Below, one piece after another: positions 54,538 to 63,754 of a stretch of DNA of 64,000 nt (the first letter of the stretch is position 1; every line of letters begins with the position of its first letter). The DNA comes from Microtetraspora glauca (GTDB lineage Bacteria; Actinomycetota; Actinomycetes; Streptosporangiales; Streptosporangiaceae). The position numbers and the translations under genes are program-made. Under the pieces are notes generated by a model, which was not told where the DNA came from, did not search any database, and worked only from the letters and a program-made list of their open reading frames with translations. Where the stretch lies: contig BBYL01000006.1 of NCBI GenBank assembly GCA_001570385.1, positions 310,001 through 374,000 of the forward strand, in the 5' to 3' direction.

Positions 54538-54908
54538 TTCTGATCACCGTCGCTCTCTGCATAAATCAGGATATTCCGACCTCTCTTCCGCATCGAGGCG
54601 GCTTCGCCCCATCCCTGCAGCCCTCCGCCAACTGAAGTGCTCAAGCGGCCGGCCCAAGTGCTTACTGGTCCTGCGGGTGCCGAATGTTTCATCCCTGCAG
54701 GTCATAGGACGGCACGTCCTGTACCGCCGAAGCCACCTCGGTGATCAACTCGCAGCCTCCCCGGGCGCCGCGAATCCACTTGACCAGCCGGCCCTACGAT
54801 CGCGCTGCTCGACATCCGCCGACGTCGCCATACCCGTGCGTTTCCGGCGTCGCCGTACAGTGGGCCGTGGGGGCACGGTGGGGTGCCGTACGGGCACCTC
54901 GGCCTCGA
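54538..54908. other. Gene-free stretch
   Basis: No coding region recognised between the divergent transpeptidase and aconitase genes. It must contain both promoters, but no clear -35/-10 pair was identified. Confidence 0.35.
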
Positions 54909-54942
54909 CGAGCCACTCAACGAGCCACTCAACGAGCCACTC
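54909..54942 (+). repeat. 12-bp direct repeat, about three copies
   Basis: CGAGCCACTCAA at 54909-54920 and 54921-54932, then CGAGCCACTC at 54933-54942. It lies 50-83 bases upstream of the aconitase start. The variable-length look suggests slippage; a regulatory role is open. Confidence 0.8.
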
Positions 54943-54991
54943 GACCGCGCCACTTGACCGTGCCGGCGGTTCGCGTTCATAGAGGTCAGCC

Positions 54992-56947
54992 ATGACCGGA
55001 CTCAACGTCACCCAGAAATTGATCGGCGCCCACCTCGTGGACGGCGTGATGACACCCGGGGAAGAGATCGGGCTGCGCATCGACCAGACCCTGACGCAGG
55101 ACGCGACGGGAACGATGGTGATGCTGGAGCTGGAGGCGCTCGGCCTGGACCGGGTCCGCACCCGCACATCGGTGCAGTACGTCGACCACAACCTGCTGCA
55201 GACCGACGAACGGAACATGGCCGATCATCTGTTCCTGCGTTCGGCCTGCCACCGCTTCGGGGTGTGGTACTCCAGGCCCGGTAACGGCGTGTCGCATCCC
55301 ACGCACATGCAGCGCTTCGGGGTTCCGGGCGCGTCGATGGTCGGCTCTGATTCCCACACCTGTGCCGCCGGATCGCTGGGCATGCTCGCCGTCGGCGTGG
55401 GCGGGCTGGAAGTCGCCATGGCGATGGCGGGGCAACCGCTGTACCTGACGATGCCCGAGATCTGGGGAGTGCGCCTGACCGGCACGCTCCCGCCGTGGGT
55501 GTCGGCCAAGGATGTGATCTTGGAGATGCTGCGCCGTCACGGCGTCGAAGGCGGGGTGGGCCGGATCATCGAGTATCACGGACCGGGGCTGGCCGCGCTG
55601 TCGGCGATGGACCGGCACGTCATCGCGAACATGGGCGCGGAGCTCGGCGCGACCACGTCCGTGTTCCCCGCCGACGAGCAGGTACGCGCGTTCCTCGCCG
55701 CCGAGGGGCGAGCCGGCGACTTCGTCGAGATCCTTCCCGATCCCGGCGCCCGCTACGACGTTCACGAGGAGATCGACCTGTCGGTCCTCGAACCGCTGAT
55801 CGCCGCGCCCACCTCGCCGGGCAACGTCGTCCCGGTACGCCAGGTCGCCGGCGAGGACGTCCACCAGGTGGTGATCGGCTCCTCGGCCAATCCGGGGTTG
55901 CGGGATTTCGCGATCGTCGCCACCATCCTGGCGGGTCGCCAGGCACATCCACAGGTGTCGGTGGACATCAATCCGAGCTCGCGGGAGATCCTCGCCGACC
56001 TCACCCGCATGGGGGCCACCCTCGACCTGATCAGGGCCGGCGCGCGGCTGCACCAGGCCGGATGCATGGGCTGCATCGGCATGGGGCAGGCGCCCGCGGT
56101 CGGCCGCAACAGTCTGCGCACCGTACCGCGTAACTTCCCGGGCCGGTCGGGAACCAAGGAGGACTCGGTGTGGCTGTGCTCTCCGGAGACGGCGGCGGCC
56201 GCCGCGCTGACCGGACGCATCACGGACCCGAGGACGCTGCCCGACCTGCTGGGGATCGAGTATCCCGCCCTCACGTTGCCCGAGCGGGCCGTCGCCCCCG
56301 AAGGCATGTTCGAGCCGCCCCTCGCCCCTGCCGAGGCGCGGCGGGTCGAGCTGGTCAAGGCGTCCAGCATCGGGCGACTGCCCGACTTCGATCCGTTGCC
56401 GGACCGGCTGTGCGGCCCTGTCCTGATCAAACTGGGCGATGACGTCTCCACCGACGAGATCCTGCCCGCGGGGGCCCGTGTCCTGCCCTTCCGCAGTGAC
56501 ATCGCACGGCTCGCCGAGTTCACCTTCGGCCAGATCGACGAGAGCTACCCCGCACGAGCACATCGAGCCGGACCGCACGTCGTCATCGCGGGCGCCAACT
56601 ATGGCCAGGGGTCGTCCCGTGAACACGCCGTGATAGCACCCCGCTACCTCGGGCTGCGCGCGGTGATCGCGAAATCCTACGCTCGCATTCACTGGCAGAA
56701 CCTCGCCAACTTCGGCGTACTGGCCCTGGAGTTCACCGACCCGGAGGACTACGACCGCATCGGCCAGGGCGATGAGCTGTCCCTGGAGGACCTGCGCGCC
56801 GCGCTGGAGAGGGGCGGAGACATCGTCGTACGCGACGCGACCACGGGCGCCGACGTCGTCGTCCGCCACCGGCTCTCCCCCCGCCAGATCGCGATGGTGC
56901 TCGCCGGTGGGCGGATCCCCTTGATCAAGTCGCAGACCGTGACGTGA
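54992..56947 (+). CDS. Aconitate hydratase, short Aquifex-type form
   Basis: A 651-residue fused large and small domain enzyme of the aconitase superfamily. Cluster ligands appear as a Cys in GSDSHTCAAG and the pair in GCMGCIGMG. Substrate-binding motifs SANPGLRDF and the small-domain GANYGQGSSREHA are intact. Its length, shorter than the roughly 890 residues of AcnA, matches the Aquifex-type group related to homoaconitase and LeuCD. It may be citrate-cycle aconitase or act on a related hydroxyacid. Confidence 0.85.
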   Translation: MTGLNVTQKLIGAHLVDGVMTPGEEIGLRIDQTLTQDATGTMVMLELEALGLDRVRTRTSVQYVDHNLLQTDERNMADHLFLRSACHRFGVWYSRPGNGVSHPTHMQRFGVPGASMVGSDSHTCAAGSLGMLAVGVGGLEVAMAMAGQPLYLTMPEIWGVRLTGTLPPWVSAKDVILEMLRRHGVEGGVGRIIEYHGPGLAALSAMDRHVIANMGAELGATTSVFPADEQVRAFLAAEGRAGDFVEILPDPGARYDVHEEIDLSVLEPLIAAPTSPGNVVPVRQVAGEDVHQVVIGSSANPGLRDFAIVATILAGRQAHPQVSVDINPSSREILADLTRMGATLDLIRAGARLHQAGCMGCIGMGQAPAVGRNSLRTVPRNFPGRSGTKEDSVWLCSPETAAAAALTGRITDPRTLPDLLGIEYPALTLPERAVAPEGMFEPPLAPAEARRVELVKASSIGRLPDFDPLPDRLCGPVLIKLGDDVSTDEILPAGARVLPFRSDIARLAEFTFGQIDESYPARAHRAGPHVVIAGANYGQGSSREHAVIAPRYLGLRAVIAKSYARIHWQNLANFGVLALEFTDPEDYDRIGQGDELSLEDLRAALERGGDIVVRDATTGADVVVRHRLSPRQIAMVLAGGRIPLIKSQTVT

Positions 56948-57025
56948 GCAGGCCGAGCGTCGTGGTCGAGGAGCGGGACCTACCGGCTGCTGCCACAGCA
57001 GCAGCCGCGGCAGACGACATCCCGC

Positions 57026-57574
57026 TCATCCGTGTGCGAAGCCCTTGCCGGTGCGGTCCAGCGGGTCGGGCTCCAGGCCGAGGTAGGTGGCCCGGAGTTC
57101 GTCCCAGGCGGCCAGCCGGGTGAAGTCCGGCGGGTCGAGGACCTGCTGGCGGTCGGTGAGGAACGGGTTGGGCAGCAGTACGGTCATGAGCTGCTCGTCC
57201 CGGCCGTTGAAGAGGCGGACGCCCCAGGAGGTCGGGCTGCCGTCGGCGCCGACGCGGCGGTACATCTCGGCGCGGGCGCAGCGGCGGATCCGGCCGAGTT
57301 CGGGGCCGCTGGCGGTGTGCTCGCCGATGCACAGATGGAAGTGCCAGCGGCCGAAGTCGACGGTGACATAGCCGTCGTACAGGCTGATCCGCTCGGGCGC
57401 GTTGGGTGCGGCGACCTCCCAGGCGGCGCCCTGGATGATCACGCCGAACCAGATGTGCTCCCAGTACTTGTCGAAGATGTCCTTCACCAGGGACAGGAGG
57501 GTCTGCTCGTCGGTGGGCAGCTCCCAGACGTGCAGGGTGCCGGTGCCCTCTTCTTCGACGACGGTGTGGTTCAT
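57026..57574 (-). CDS. Conserved protein of unknown function in the B12-riboswitch operon
   Basis: A 182-residue soluble protein rich in His, Trp and Tyr (FDKYWEHIWFGVIIQGAAWE, DFGRWHFHLCIGEH, RRCARAEMYRR). The His and Cys residues in WHFHLCIGEH could bind a metal or haem, but I do not recognise a family with certainty. The ATG at 57574 has AAGGAG 5 bases upstream and overlaps the stop of the ATPase-FhuF gene, so it is coupled to the transporter. Confidence 0.7.
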   Translation of the reverse strand: MNHTVVEEEGTGTLHVWELPTDEQTLLSLVKDIFDKYWEHIWFGVIIQGAAWEVAAPNAPERISLYDGYVTVDFGRWHFHLCIGEHTASGPELGRIRRCARAEMYRRVGADGSPTSWGVRLFNGRDEQLMTVLLPNPFLTDRQQVLDPPDFTRLAAWDELRATYLGLEPDPLDRTGKGFAHG

Positions 57575-59472
57575 CGGGCTCCTTGAGATTCTCGTATGGC
57601 ACGGGCCCACTGCTCGTGCCGCGTGCCGGGGGCGATCAGGGCACAGTCGCCGCACTTACCGCCGCCGGGCAGGCGGTAGTACAGGCAGCAGCTGCGCCGG
57701 ACGAAGAACGGATGGCCGGGCGCCGGTTCCGCCAGCTCACCGGTGTCGCGCAGTGGGCCCAGGTCCAGCAGCTCGCGGCCCAGCGTGACGGCCGTGTCGC
57801 TTCGTTCGGGGCGTACGCGGGCGAGGGCGCGGACGGTCCCGGCCAGCGCGGAGGCCGCGTTGCCCCACAGCAGGCCCGGTGCGATCTTCACGACAGCCTG
57901 GAACGCCGCGGCGAGCGGTTCCAGCAGCCCGGTCACCACGGTGTGGTGCAGCCGTTCTGTGACCCGTGCCGGGTCGCGGACCTGCCATCCGTCGAGGCCT
58001 GTGGCGCGCAGCGGCAGCGGTCCGCTGGGCGCCGCCTGCCAGTGGATCCGTCCGGGATCCAGGTCGATGAGCAGGTCGTGGGCGATCGCCGCGCCGAGGG
58101 GAGGTGACCAGAGGCGGGCGGCGATCCCCTGGAACAGGATCGAGGCGGCCACCCGGGTTTCGGTGGTGTTCAGCCGCTCGGCGACGTCGGCGATCCTTTT
58201 CTCCAGGACGCCGGTATCGGTGAACAGGTCGGTGAGTGGCCGCCACCCGGCCTCGACCTCACCGATGCCGAGTTCGAAGTAGCCGCCGACCGTGGAGACG
58301 TCGGAGACCGCGCCTGACACGGTCAGGGGAGTGGCGGGCCGCAGCGTCGGAGGTGTCTCCCGCAGCGTGTCGGCCGCGTGGCGGCTCCACGCCGCGAGCT
58401 CGGGAATCGTGGCGAACCTGATGACGTCGCCGTCGAAGGCCGCCACGTATCCGTTGCCCGTACGCCGTACCGCCAGCTCGACGGCCTCGCCATCGGGACC
58501 GGGTCCGGCACCGGCATCAGCACCGGCATCAGCACCGGCATCGCAGCGGGCAGACCTTACAGCGGCCTCGCCGGTACGGCGGACCGCGGCCGTACGCCAG
58601 CCTTCTCTGGCCAGCGCGCGTTCCAGCAGCGGGCGGTGGATGTCGTCGGCGGTCACACGCACTCTTCCTCCGCTGCCCGTCTGGAGCACGAACACGCCGG
58701 AGGCGGGGTCGAAGGACAGATCGTCGCCGTCGAAGGCGGCGCCGATCACTCCCCGGGCGGTCAGCTCCTCCGGCGTCCCGGCGTGCAGGAGGCCGCCGGG
58801 GGCGAGCAGCCAGATCCGGTCGGCGACCCGCAGCGCCAGCTCCAGGTCGTGCGTGGACACCACGACGGCGAGCTCCCTCTCGCGGGCGAGGCGGCGCAGC
58901 AGGCCCATCAGCGCCACCCGGGAGGTGACGTCCAGGAACGCGGTCGGCTCGTCCAGCAGGATCGCCGAAGGCTGCTGCGCCAGGGCGCGGGCGACCAGCA
59001 CCCGCTGGCGCTCACCGTCGGACAGCTCGGTCACCGGACGGTCGGCCAGATGGACGGCGTGGACCGCCTCCAGCGCCCAGGTGACGATCTCGCCGTCCGC
59101 GGCCGACAGCCGTCCGGTGAACCCGGTGTGCGGGTGCCGTCCCAGCCCGGCCAGTTCTCGGGCGGTCAGCAGGGCGGGCAGGTCCCGCTCGGTGAGCACG
59201 ACGGCGAGCCGCCGGGCCAGCTCACTCGCCGGCACCGACTCGATCGCGGCGCCGTCGATGAGGACCCGCCCGTCCAGGGCGGGCTGCAGTCCGGCCATGG
59301 TCCGCAGCAGGGTGGACTTGCCCGCACCGTTCGGGCCGATCAGCACGGTGAGCGCACCGGGTGCGGCGGTCGCGTCCAGGCCGTCCAGTACCCGCCGCTC
59401 ACCGTGGCCGCGCCGCGCCGGGTATCCGGCACGCACGCCGTCCAGGCGCAAACCCCGATCGTCCATGGTCAC
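57571..59472 (-). CDS. ABC transporter ATPase fused to a FhuF-like 2Fe-2S reductase
   Basis: A 633-residue fusion. Residues 1-265 are a FecE/BtuD-type ATPase: Walker A GPNGAGKST (46-54), signature LSDGERQRV (150-158), Walker B ILLDEP (171-176), switch His208. After a linker with short DAGA repeats (311-328), residues about 330-633 form a FhuF-like domain ending in the cluster motif SCCLYYRLPGGGKCGDC (Cys595, 596, 607, 610), the CC-x10-C-x2-C arrangement of siderophore reductases. GTG at 59472 overlaps the permease stop. Cytoplasmic reduction would follow import; the operon has a cobalamin riboswitch. Confidence 0.85.
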   Translation of the reverse strand: MTMDDRGLRLDGVRAGYPARRGHGERRVLDGLDATAAPGALTVLIGPNGAGKSTLLRTMAGLQPALDGRVLIDGAAIESVPASELARRLAVVLTERDLPALLTARELAGLGRHPHTGFTGRLSAADGEIVTWALEAVHAVHLADRPVTELSDGERQRVLVARALAQQPSAILLDEPTAFLDVTSRVALMGLLRRLARERELAVVVSTHDLELALRVADRIWLLAPGGLLHAGTPEELTARGVIGAAFDGDDLSFDPASGVFVLQTGSGGRVRVTADDIHRPLLERALAREGWRTAAVRRTGEAAVRSARCDAGADAGADAGAGPGPDGEAVELAVRRTGNGYVAAFDGDVIRFATIPELAAWSRHAADTLRETPPTLRPATPLTVSGAVSDVSTVGGYFELGIGEVEAGWRPLTDLFTDTGVLEKRIADVAERLNTTETRVAASILFQGIAARLWSPPLGAAIAHDLLIDLDPGRIHWQAAPSGPLPLRATGLDGWQVRDPARVTERLHHTVVTGLLEPLAAAFQAVVKIAPGLLWGNAASALAGTVRALARVRPERSDTAVTLGRELLDLGPLRDTGELAEPAPGHPFFVRRSCCLYYRLPGGGKCGDCALIAPGTRHEQWARAIRESQGAR

Positions 59473-60545
59473 ACCGCCAGTCCGGTACGGGCCGCGCGGC
59501 TGCGCAGCAGTACGGCGATCACCACGGGCGCGCCGAGGATGGTGGTCACCGCGTTGAGGGGAAGCACGACCCCGCCGCCCGGCACCTGGGCGGCCACGCA
59601 GCACAGCAGCGCCACCGCGGCGCCGAGCAGCGCCACCCCGGGCAGGAGCAGCCGATGGTCGGCGGTGCCCAGCGTCAGCCGGGCCACATGCGGTACGGCC
59701 AGGCCGAGGAAGGCGACCGGCCCGCAGAAGGCGGTCACCGCGCCGGCCAGCACGGAGGACACCAGCAGGGTGAGCGTGCGGGTCAGCCGCACCCGCACCC
59801 CCATCGTGCGGGCGTAGTTCTCGCCGAGAAGCAGCGCGTTTAGCGGCTTGACCCCGGCCAGCGCCGCCGCCAGCGCGACCAGACAGACCGGGCCGAACAG
59901 GGCGAGATCGGCCCACGTGGTCCCGGCGAAGCTGCCCAAGCCCCAGCTGATGAACTGCTGGGCGCGCTGCGGGTCGGTGTACACGAGCAGCACCGTGATG
60001 ATCGAGGTGGCGGCCGAGCCGACCATCACCCCGACGATCAGCAGCGTGACCACGGACCGCACCCGCCGCGACAGCGCGAGCACGAGAGCGAGCACCGCCG
60101 CCGCCCCGGCGGAGGCGGCGACCACGACTCCGGCCCGGCCGAGCCCGGCCACGCCGGCGGTGAACGCGCCCGCCGTCCCGCCCCAGCCGATGATGATCAG
60201 TGAGACGCCCAGGCTCGCGCCGGAGCTCACCCCGAGGATGTACGGCTCGGCCAGCGGGTTGCGGAACAACGTCTGCATCTGCGCCCCGGCCACGCCCAGG
60301 GCGGCTCCGGCCAGAGCCGCGGTCATCGCGCGCGGAAGCCGCACCGTCCAGATGATCTCGCGGACGGCGGGGTCGGCGGTGCCGTCGCGCAGCAGCGCGG
60401 GCAGCGCCCGGGACAGGGGGATCGCGGTGGAACCGAGCGTGACGGCCAGCGCGAACGTGACCGGCACCGCGATCACCATGATCGAGAGGACCACCGTCCG
60501 GCGGCGAGCTGCCGCCGGGACGGTCGTCAGTGCCGCTGCGGTCAC
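59469..60545 (-). CDS. FecCD/BtuC-type ABC permease
   Basis: A membrane permease of about 358 residues and 8-10 helices. Family signatures are PRAMTAALAGAALGVAGAQM, FRNPLAEPYILGVSSGASLG and GPVAFLGLAVPHVAR. The group moves ferric siderophores, haem or cobalamin. The GTG at 60545 overlaps the stop of the binding-protein gene (GTGA). As one permease gene is present, it probably forms a homodimer. Confidence 0.9.
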   Translation of the reverse strand: MTAAALTTVPAAARRRTVVLSIMVIAVPVTFALAVTLGSTAIPLSRALPALLRDGTADPAVREIIWTVRLPRAMTAALAGAALGVAGAQMQTLFRNPLAEPYILGVSSGASLGVSLIIIGWGGTAGAFTAGVAGLGRAGVVVAASAGAAAVLALVLALSRRVRSVVTLLIVGVMVGSAATSIITVLLVYTDPQRAQQFISWGLGSFAGTTWADLALFGPVCLVALAAALAGVKPLNALLLGENYARTMGVRVRLTRTLTLLVSSVLAGAVTAFCGPVAFLGLAVPHVARLTLGTADHRLLLPGVALLGAAVALLCCVAAQVPGGGVVLPLNAVTTILGAPVVIAVLLRSRAARTGLAV

Positions 60546-61759
60546 TTGGTCATCTTCTGGTAGAAGGTGAACGCGTGGCCGGGCGCGAGGTCGGGATGCA
60601 GGATGGCCACCAGATCGCCCAGGACCAGGTCGGGACGGGCGACGCCGCGCTCCCAGTAGTCGTTGCCGCCGCCCGGGCCCATGGTCTTGTTGGCCGACCA
60701 CACCTCACCGGTCCCGTACGCGGAGAACGTGGCGTAGCGGGCGTCGGACTTCTTCACATCGCCGAGGGTCTTCCACTCGTTGACGATGGCGAGCCACACC
60801 TTGGCGTCCTTGGCCTTGGCCAGCACCGCCTCCAGGTCGAGTGTGGTGCCGCCCGAGCCGGAGGTGTCCGCCCACGGGTAGGTCCCGCCCGCGTCCTTGA
60901 TCAGTCCGGCGACGTAGCTGCCGCCGTTGGGCATCGACCACTGGCCCTGGTACATCTGGCCGGGCAGCACGGTGACCGGGGTGGCCGCCTTCGCCTTGGC
61001 GGTGAGCGACGTGTAGTCGGACTCGATCTTGCCGAACACCTCGTTCGCCGTGGACTCGGTGCCGGTGAGCGCGGCCATCAGCTTGATCCACTCGGCCCGG
61101 CCGAGGGCGGTGGACTCCAGCCATTCCGCGTTGGCCACGACCTTGATCCCGGCCTGGCGCAGCGGACCGTACGCCTTGTCCTCGGTGCCCTGCGTCATGA
61201 GCACGTCGGGCCTCGCGCCGATGACCTTCTCGGTGTCGATCTCCTGTCCGGAGGCGTACTCGGTGACCGCGCCGGACTTCACCCGCTCCAGCACCTCGGG
61301 GGAGGTGATGTATCCGGCGGAGGCCACGGCCTTGAGCCGGTCCAGCACGCCCAGTTCGGTGATGAACGGCAGGTGCGTGGTGGAGGCGGAGTACAGCGAC
61401 TCGATGGGCGTCTCGACGGTGACCGCGCCGGCGAGGCCGCCGGTCAGCTCGGGGGCGGGCGTGCCGCAGCGCACCAGCACGTACGTCTCCGGCTTGGCGC
61501 CGGGTGCGGGCTCCTTGACCGTGACGACCTGGTAGTTCTTGGCGTACGTGAGGGTGAAGTTGGTGGCGTGCGTCAGGGTCTGCTTGACCGGGAAGTAGTC
61601 CGCGTTCGCGTCGTAGGAGGTGACGCAGCGACCCTCAGCCGCCGAGGCGGCCGTCGCGGGGGACGCGGACGGTTCGGTTCCGCCGCAGGCGGTGGCGGTG
61701 AGCAGGATCGCGGGCAGGACGGCGAGCAGCGCGCTGTGGATCGGGCGGGGGATACCCAT
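60542..61759 (-). CDS. ABC substrate-binding lipoprotein, FecB/BtuF-like
   Basis: A 405-residue receptor with a signal peptide and lipobox (ILLTATACGG). The mature part has the helical-backbone fold of class III binding proteins (TTHLPFITELGVLDRLKAVA, GARPDVLMTQG, GVARPDLVLGDLVAILHPDL) and an N-terminal extension with the YVLVRCGTPAP segment. AGGAG lies 8 bases before the ATG. The cobalamin riboswitch upstream suggests a corrinoid or cobalt-complex ligand; iron-siderophore is the alternative. Confidence 0.87.
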   Translation of the reverse strand: MGIPRPIHSALLAVLPAILLTATACGGTEPSASPATAASAAEGRCVTSYDANADYFPVKQTLTHATNFTLTYAKNYQVVTVKEPAPGAKPETYVLVRCGTPAPELTGGLAGAVTVETPIESLYSASTTHLPFITELGVLDRLKAVASAGYITSPEVLERVKSGAVTEYASGQEIDTEKVIGARPDVLMTQGTEDKAYGPLRQAGIKVVANAEWLESTALGRAEWIKLMAALTGTESTANEVFGKIESDYTSLTAKAKAATPVTVLPGQMYQGQWSMPNGGSYVAGLIKDAGGTYPWADTSGSGGTTLDLEAVLAKAKDAKVWLAIVNEWKTLGDVKKSDARYATFSAYGTGEVWSANKTMGPGGGNDYWERGVARPDLVLGDLVAILHPDLAPGHAFTFYQKMTK

Positions 61760-61968
61760 CGATGGTCTCCTGGGAACGGGCCGCGACCGCCATTCCTCGA
61801 TAGCGCGACGCGGCGGGCGAGGAGCCGGATCACCAGGAGAGTCCCGCCACGGCGGCCGGTTCCGCGACCGTCAGCCATGAAGCAGCCGACTGGAAAGCCG
61901 GTAACCGTACCGCGGGCAGGGAGAAGGTCCTCACGCCGGTTACACGGCATGGCGGCCACCGTCCTCTC

Positions 61969-61987
61969 TTGGGGAGATCCGCCCCAA
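61969..61987 (-). promoter_or_regulatory. Hairpin after the cobalamin aptamer
   Basis: TTGGGG and CCCCAA pair around a 7-base loop, 22 bases downstream of the aptamer on the minus strand. No T-run follows, so it may be a Rho-linked or translation-type switch element rather than a classic terminator. Confidence 0.35.
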
Positions 61988-62004
61988 TTTCTGTGAGGAG
62001 GCGA

Positions 62005-62185
62005 CCGCGTGAGTCTCCTGGCTCTCGGGTCGAAGCTCGCCCCGGCCTTCCCACCCGCGTACGGGCAGTGGCGTCGTCGGGGTTCGCTCGCCGATCACAG
62101 TGGCGGGACCGCGCCGGATTCACACCGGCTTCCTCGTTCCGCCGTCGCCTTCGCGACCATGGTCGCATACGACGCATAGCTCACC
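62005..62185 (-). ncRNA. Cobalamin riboswitch
   Basis: On the minus strand, GAAGCCGGTGTGAATCCGGC, GCGGTCCCGCCACTGTGA, GGGTGGGAAGGCCGG and GAGAGCCAGGAGACTCAC occur in this order, matching the conserved core of adenosylcobalamin riboswitches (the B12 box is GCCAGGAGAC). The 3' core ends near 62009; the 5' limit is approximate. It lies about 250 bases upstream of the binding-protein gene, which starts the transporter operon, and should turn it off when B12 is abundant. Confidence 0.93.
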
Positions 62186-62503
62186 AAGGACCGGGTTCGT
62201 GCGGATGGTTCCGGCTACCGCGCCTGGCTGGTCGCGCCACCGCCGACGACCTCGCCGACAACCGGGCATCTCCCAGGTGGGAGCCGAGTCGTACCGGGAA
62301 GAGGGGCTCGACCTGATCGCGGAGCTCGGCCTGCGTGCCGTGGCGATCCCGCACACGACAACGCCGTAGGCCGGACAGCCTTGTGGTCTTTGACAGCGCG
62401 ACGACAAGCCATATGCTGCGACCTCGGCGCCGCGTTGTCACAGATCGGAACGCCGCACTGTCTTTCAGACGACCGGACGTCGCGGAGCGACAGGAGCGAG
62501 ATC
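62186..62503. other. Gene-free stretch
   Basis: It must hold the riboswitch promoter (leftward) and the LtrA promoter (rightward). A plus-strand frame ends SYREEGLDLIAELGLRAVAI, protein-like but without a start or a nameable family. Confidence 0.35.
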
Positions 62504-63754
62504 TTGCCACCAGCCGGCACCACCATCCGGATCCGGGTCCGGATGAGCGCGCGCGCCATCGATGAGCCGCACCGCGTTTCGAGCCCGCTCGAGCTGCTGT
62601 TCGATCTCACCTTCGTGGTCGCGGTCGCGGTCGTCACCGCCCAGTTCGCGCACAGCGTCGCCGACGGTCATGGCCTCGCCGGGCTGGTCCCGTTCCTCCA
62701 GGTCTTCTTCGCGATCTGGTGGGCGTGGATGAACTTCACGTGGTTCGCTTCGTCCTACGACACCGACGATGTCGCCTATCGGCTGCTGACCATGGTGCAG
62801 ATGGCGGGCGTGCTGGTGCTCGCCGCCGGTGTGCCGGCCGCGGCCGGTCACTCCGATTACGGAATCGTCACGCTGGGCTACCTCGTCATGAGGACGGCGC
62901 TCGTCGCCCAATGGCTGCGGGCCGGCTTCGAGGACACGGCGAGCCGCCGCACCGCGCTGCGCTACGCCGCCGGCATCAGCCTCGTGCAGATGGGCTGGCT
63001 GCTGCGCTTCTTCCTCGCGGCGACGGGAGCCCTCCCCTCATCGATCGAGCTGCCGTCCTTCGCCTGCCTGGTCGTCCTGGAACTCGCGGTGCCACGGTGG
63101 GCGGAGCGGGACAGGGCCACCAACTGGCACCCGCACCACATCGCCGAACGCTACGGCCTGTTCACGATCATTCTGCTCGGCGAGAGCGTCCTCGCCGCGA
63201 GCAGGGGGGTCGAAGCAGCGCTCGAATCGGGCAGGATCAGCGGTCCCTTCATCGTCATCGCTGTCTCCAGCCTCGTCCTGCTGTTCGCTCTTTGGTGGCT
63301 GTATTTCCTCGTACAGGCTGGTGAGGGTCTCAGTGACCGCCGTCATCGGTCCTACTTGTGGGGATACGGTCACTACGGCATCTTCGCCGCCCTTGCCGCC
63401 CTCGGCGCTGGGCTCGAGGTCGCGGTGGAGCAGAGCGGGCACGGGGTGGTGGCGGCTCCGCCGGCACTCGGGTACGCCGTCGCCATCCCGGTCTTCGCCT
63501 ATCTCGCTCTCCTCTTGGCGGTACAGGTACTTGTCGTCACAGAGCCTGTCATCAACCCTGCCGCGGTTCTGGGTGGTGCCACCGCCATCTTGCTGCTGCC
63601 GCTCATGGCGTCCCGGATCGGCGTGGCGGCCGTGGTCGCGTCGATCGCGGGCATCTGCGCCGTGCTGGTCGCCGTCACGATCCTGGCCAACGCGCGCGTC
63701 GCCGGCGGTACCCCGCGATCCGCCTCTCTCGCGGACGATCCACAAATGTCATAA
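62504..63754 (+). CDS. ltrA: Low temperature requirement A (LtrA) family membrane protein
   Basis: A multi-pass protein of about 416 residues. The opening EPHRVSSPLELLFDLTFVVA is the family hallmark, followed by many hydrophobic helices (IWWAWMNFTWFASSYDTDD, HHIAERYGLFTIILLGESVL). LtrA was named for cold growth of Listeria; the biochemical role is unknown. The TTG at 62504 is preferred because AGGAG lies 7 bases upstream; the ATG at 62543 has no ribosome site. Confidence 0.82.
   Translation: MPPAGTTIRIRVRMSARAIDEPHRVSSPLELLFDLTFVVAVAVVTAQFAHSVADGHGLAGLVPFLQVFFAIWWAWMNFTWFASSYDTDDVAYRLLTMVQMAGVLVLAAGVPAAAGHSDYGIVTLGYLVMRTALVAQWLRAGFEDTASRRTALRYAAGISLVQMGWLLRFFLAATGALPSSIELPSFACLVVLELAVPRWAERDRATNWHPHHIAERYGLFTIILLGESVLAASRGVEAALESGRISGPFIVIAVSSLVLLFALWWLYFLVQAGEGLSDRRHRSYLWGYGHYGIFAALAALGAGLEVAVEQSGHGVVAAPPALGYAVAIPVFAYLALLLAVQVLVVTEPVINPAAVLGGATAILLLPLMASRIGVAAVVASIAGICAVLVAVTILANARVAGGTPRSASLADDPQMS

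Noticed and set aside
57571..61759. Simple iron-siderophore transporter assignment
   Set aside because: Families allow it, but the cobalamin aptamer directly upstream is strong and no clear IdeR/DmdR iron box was seen.
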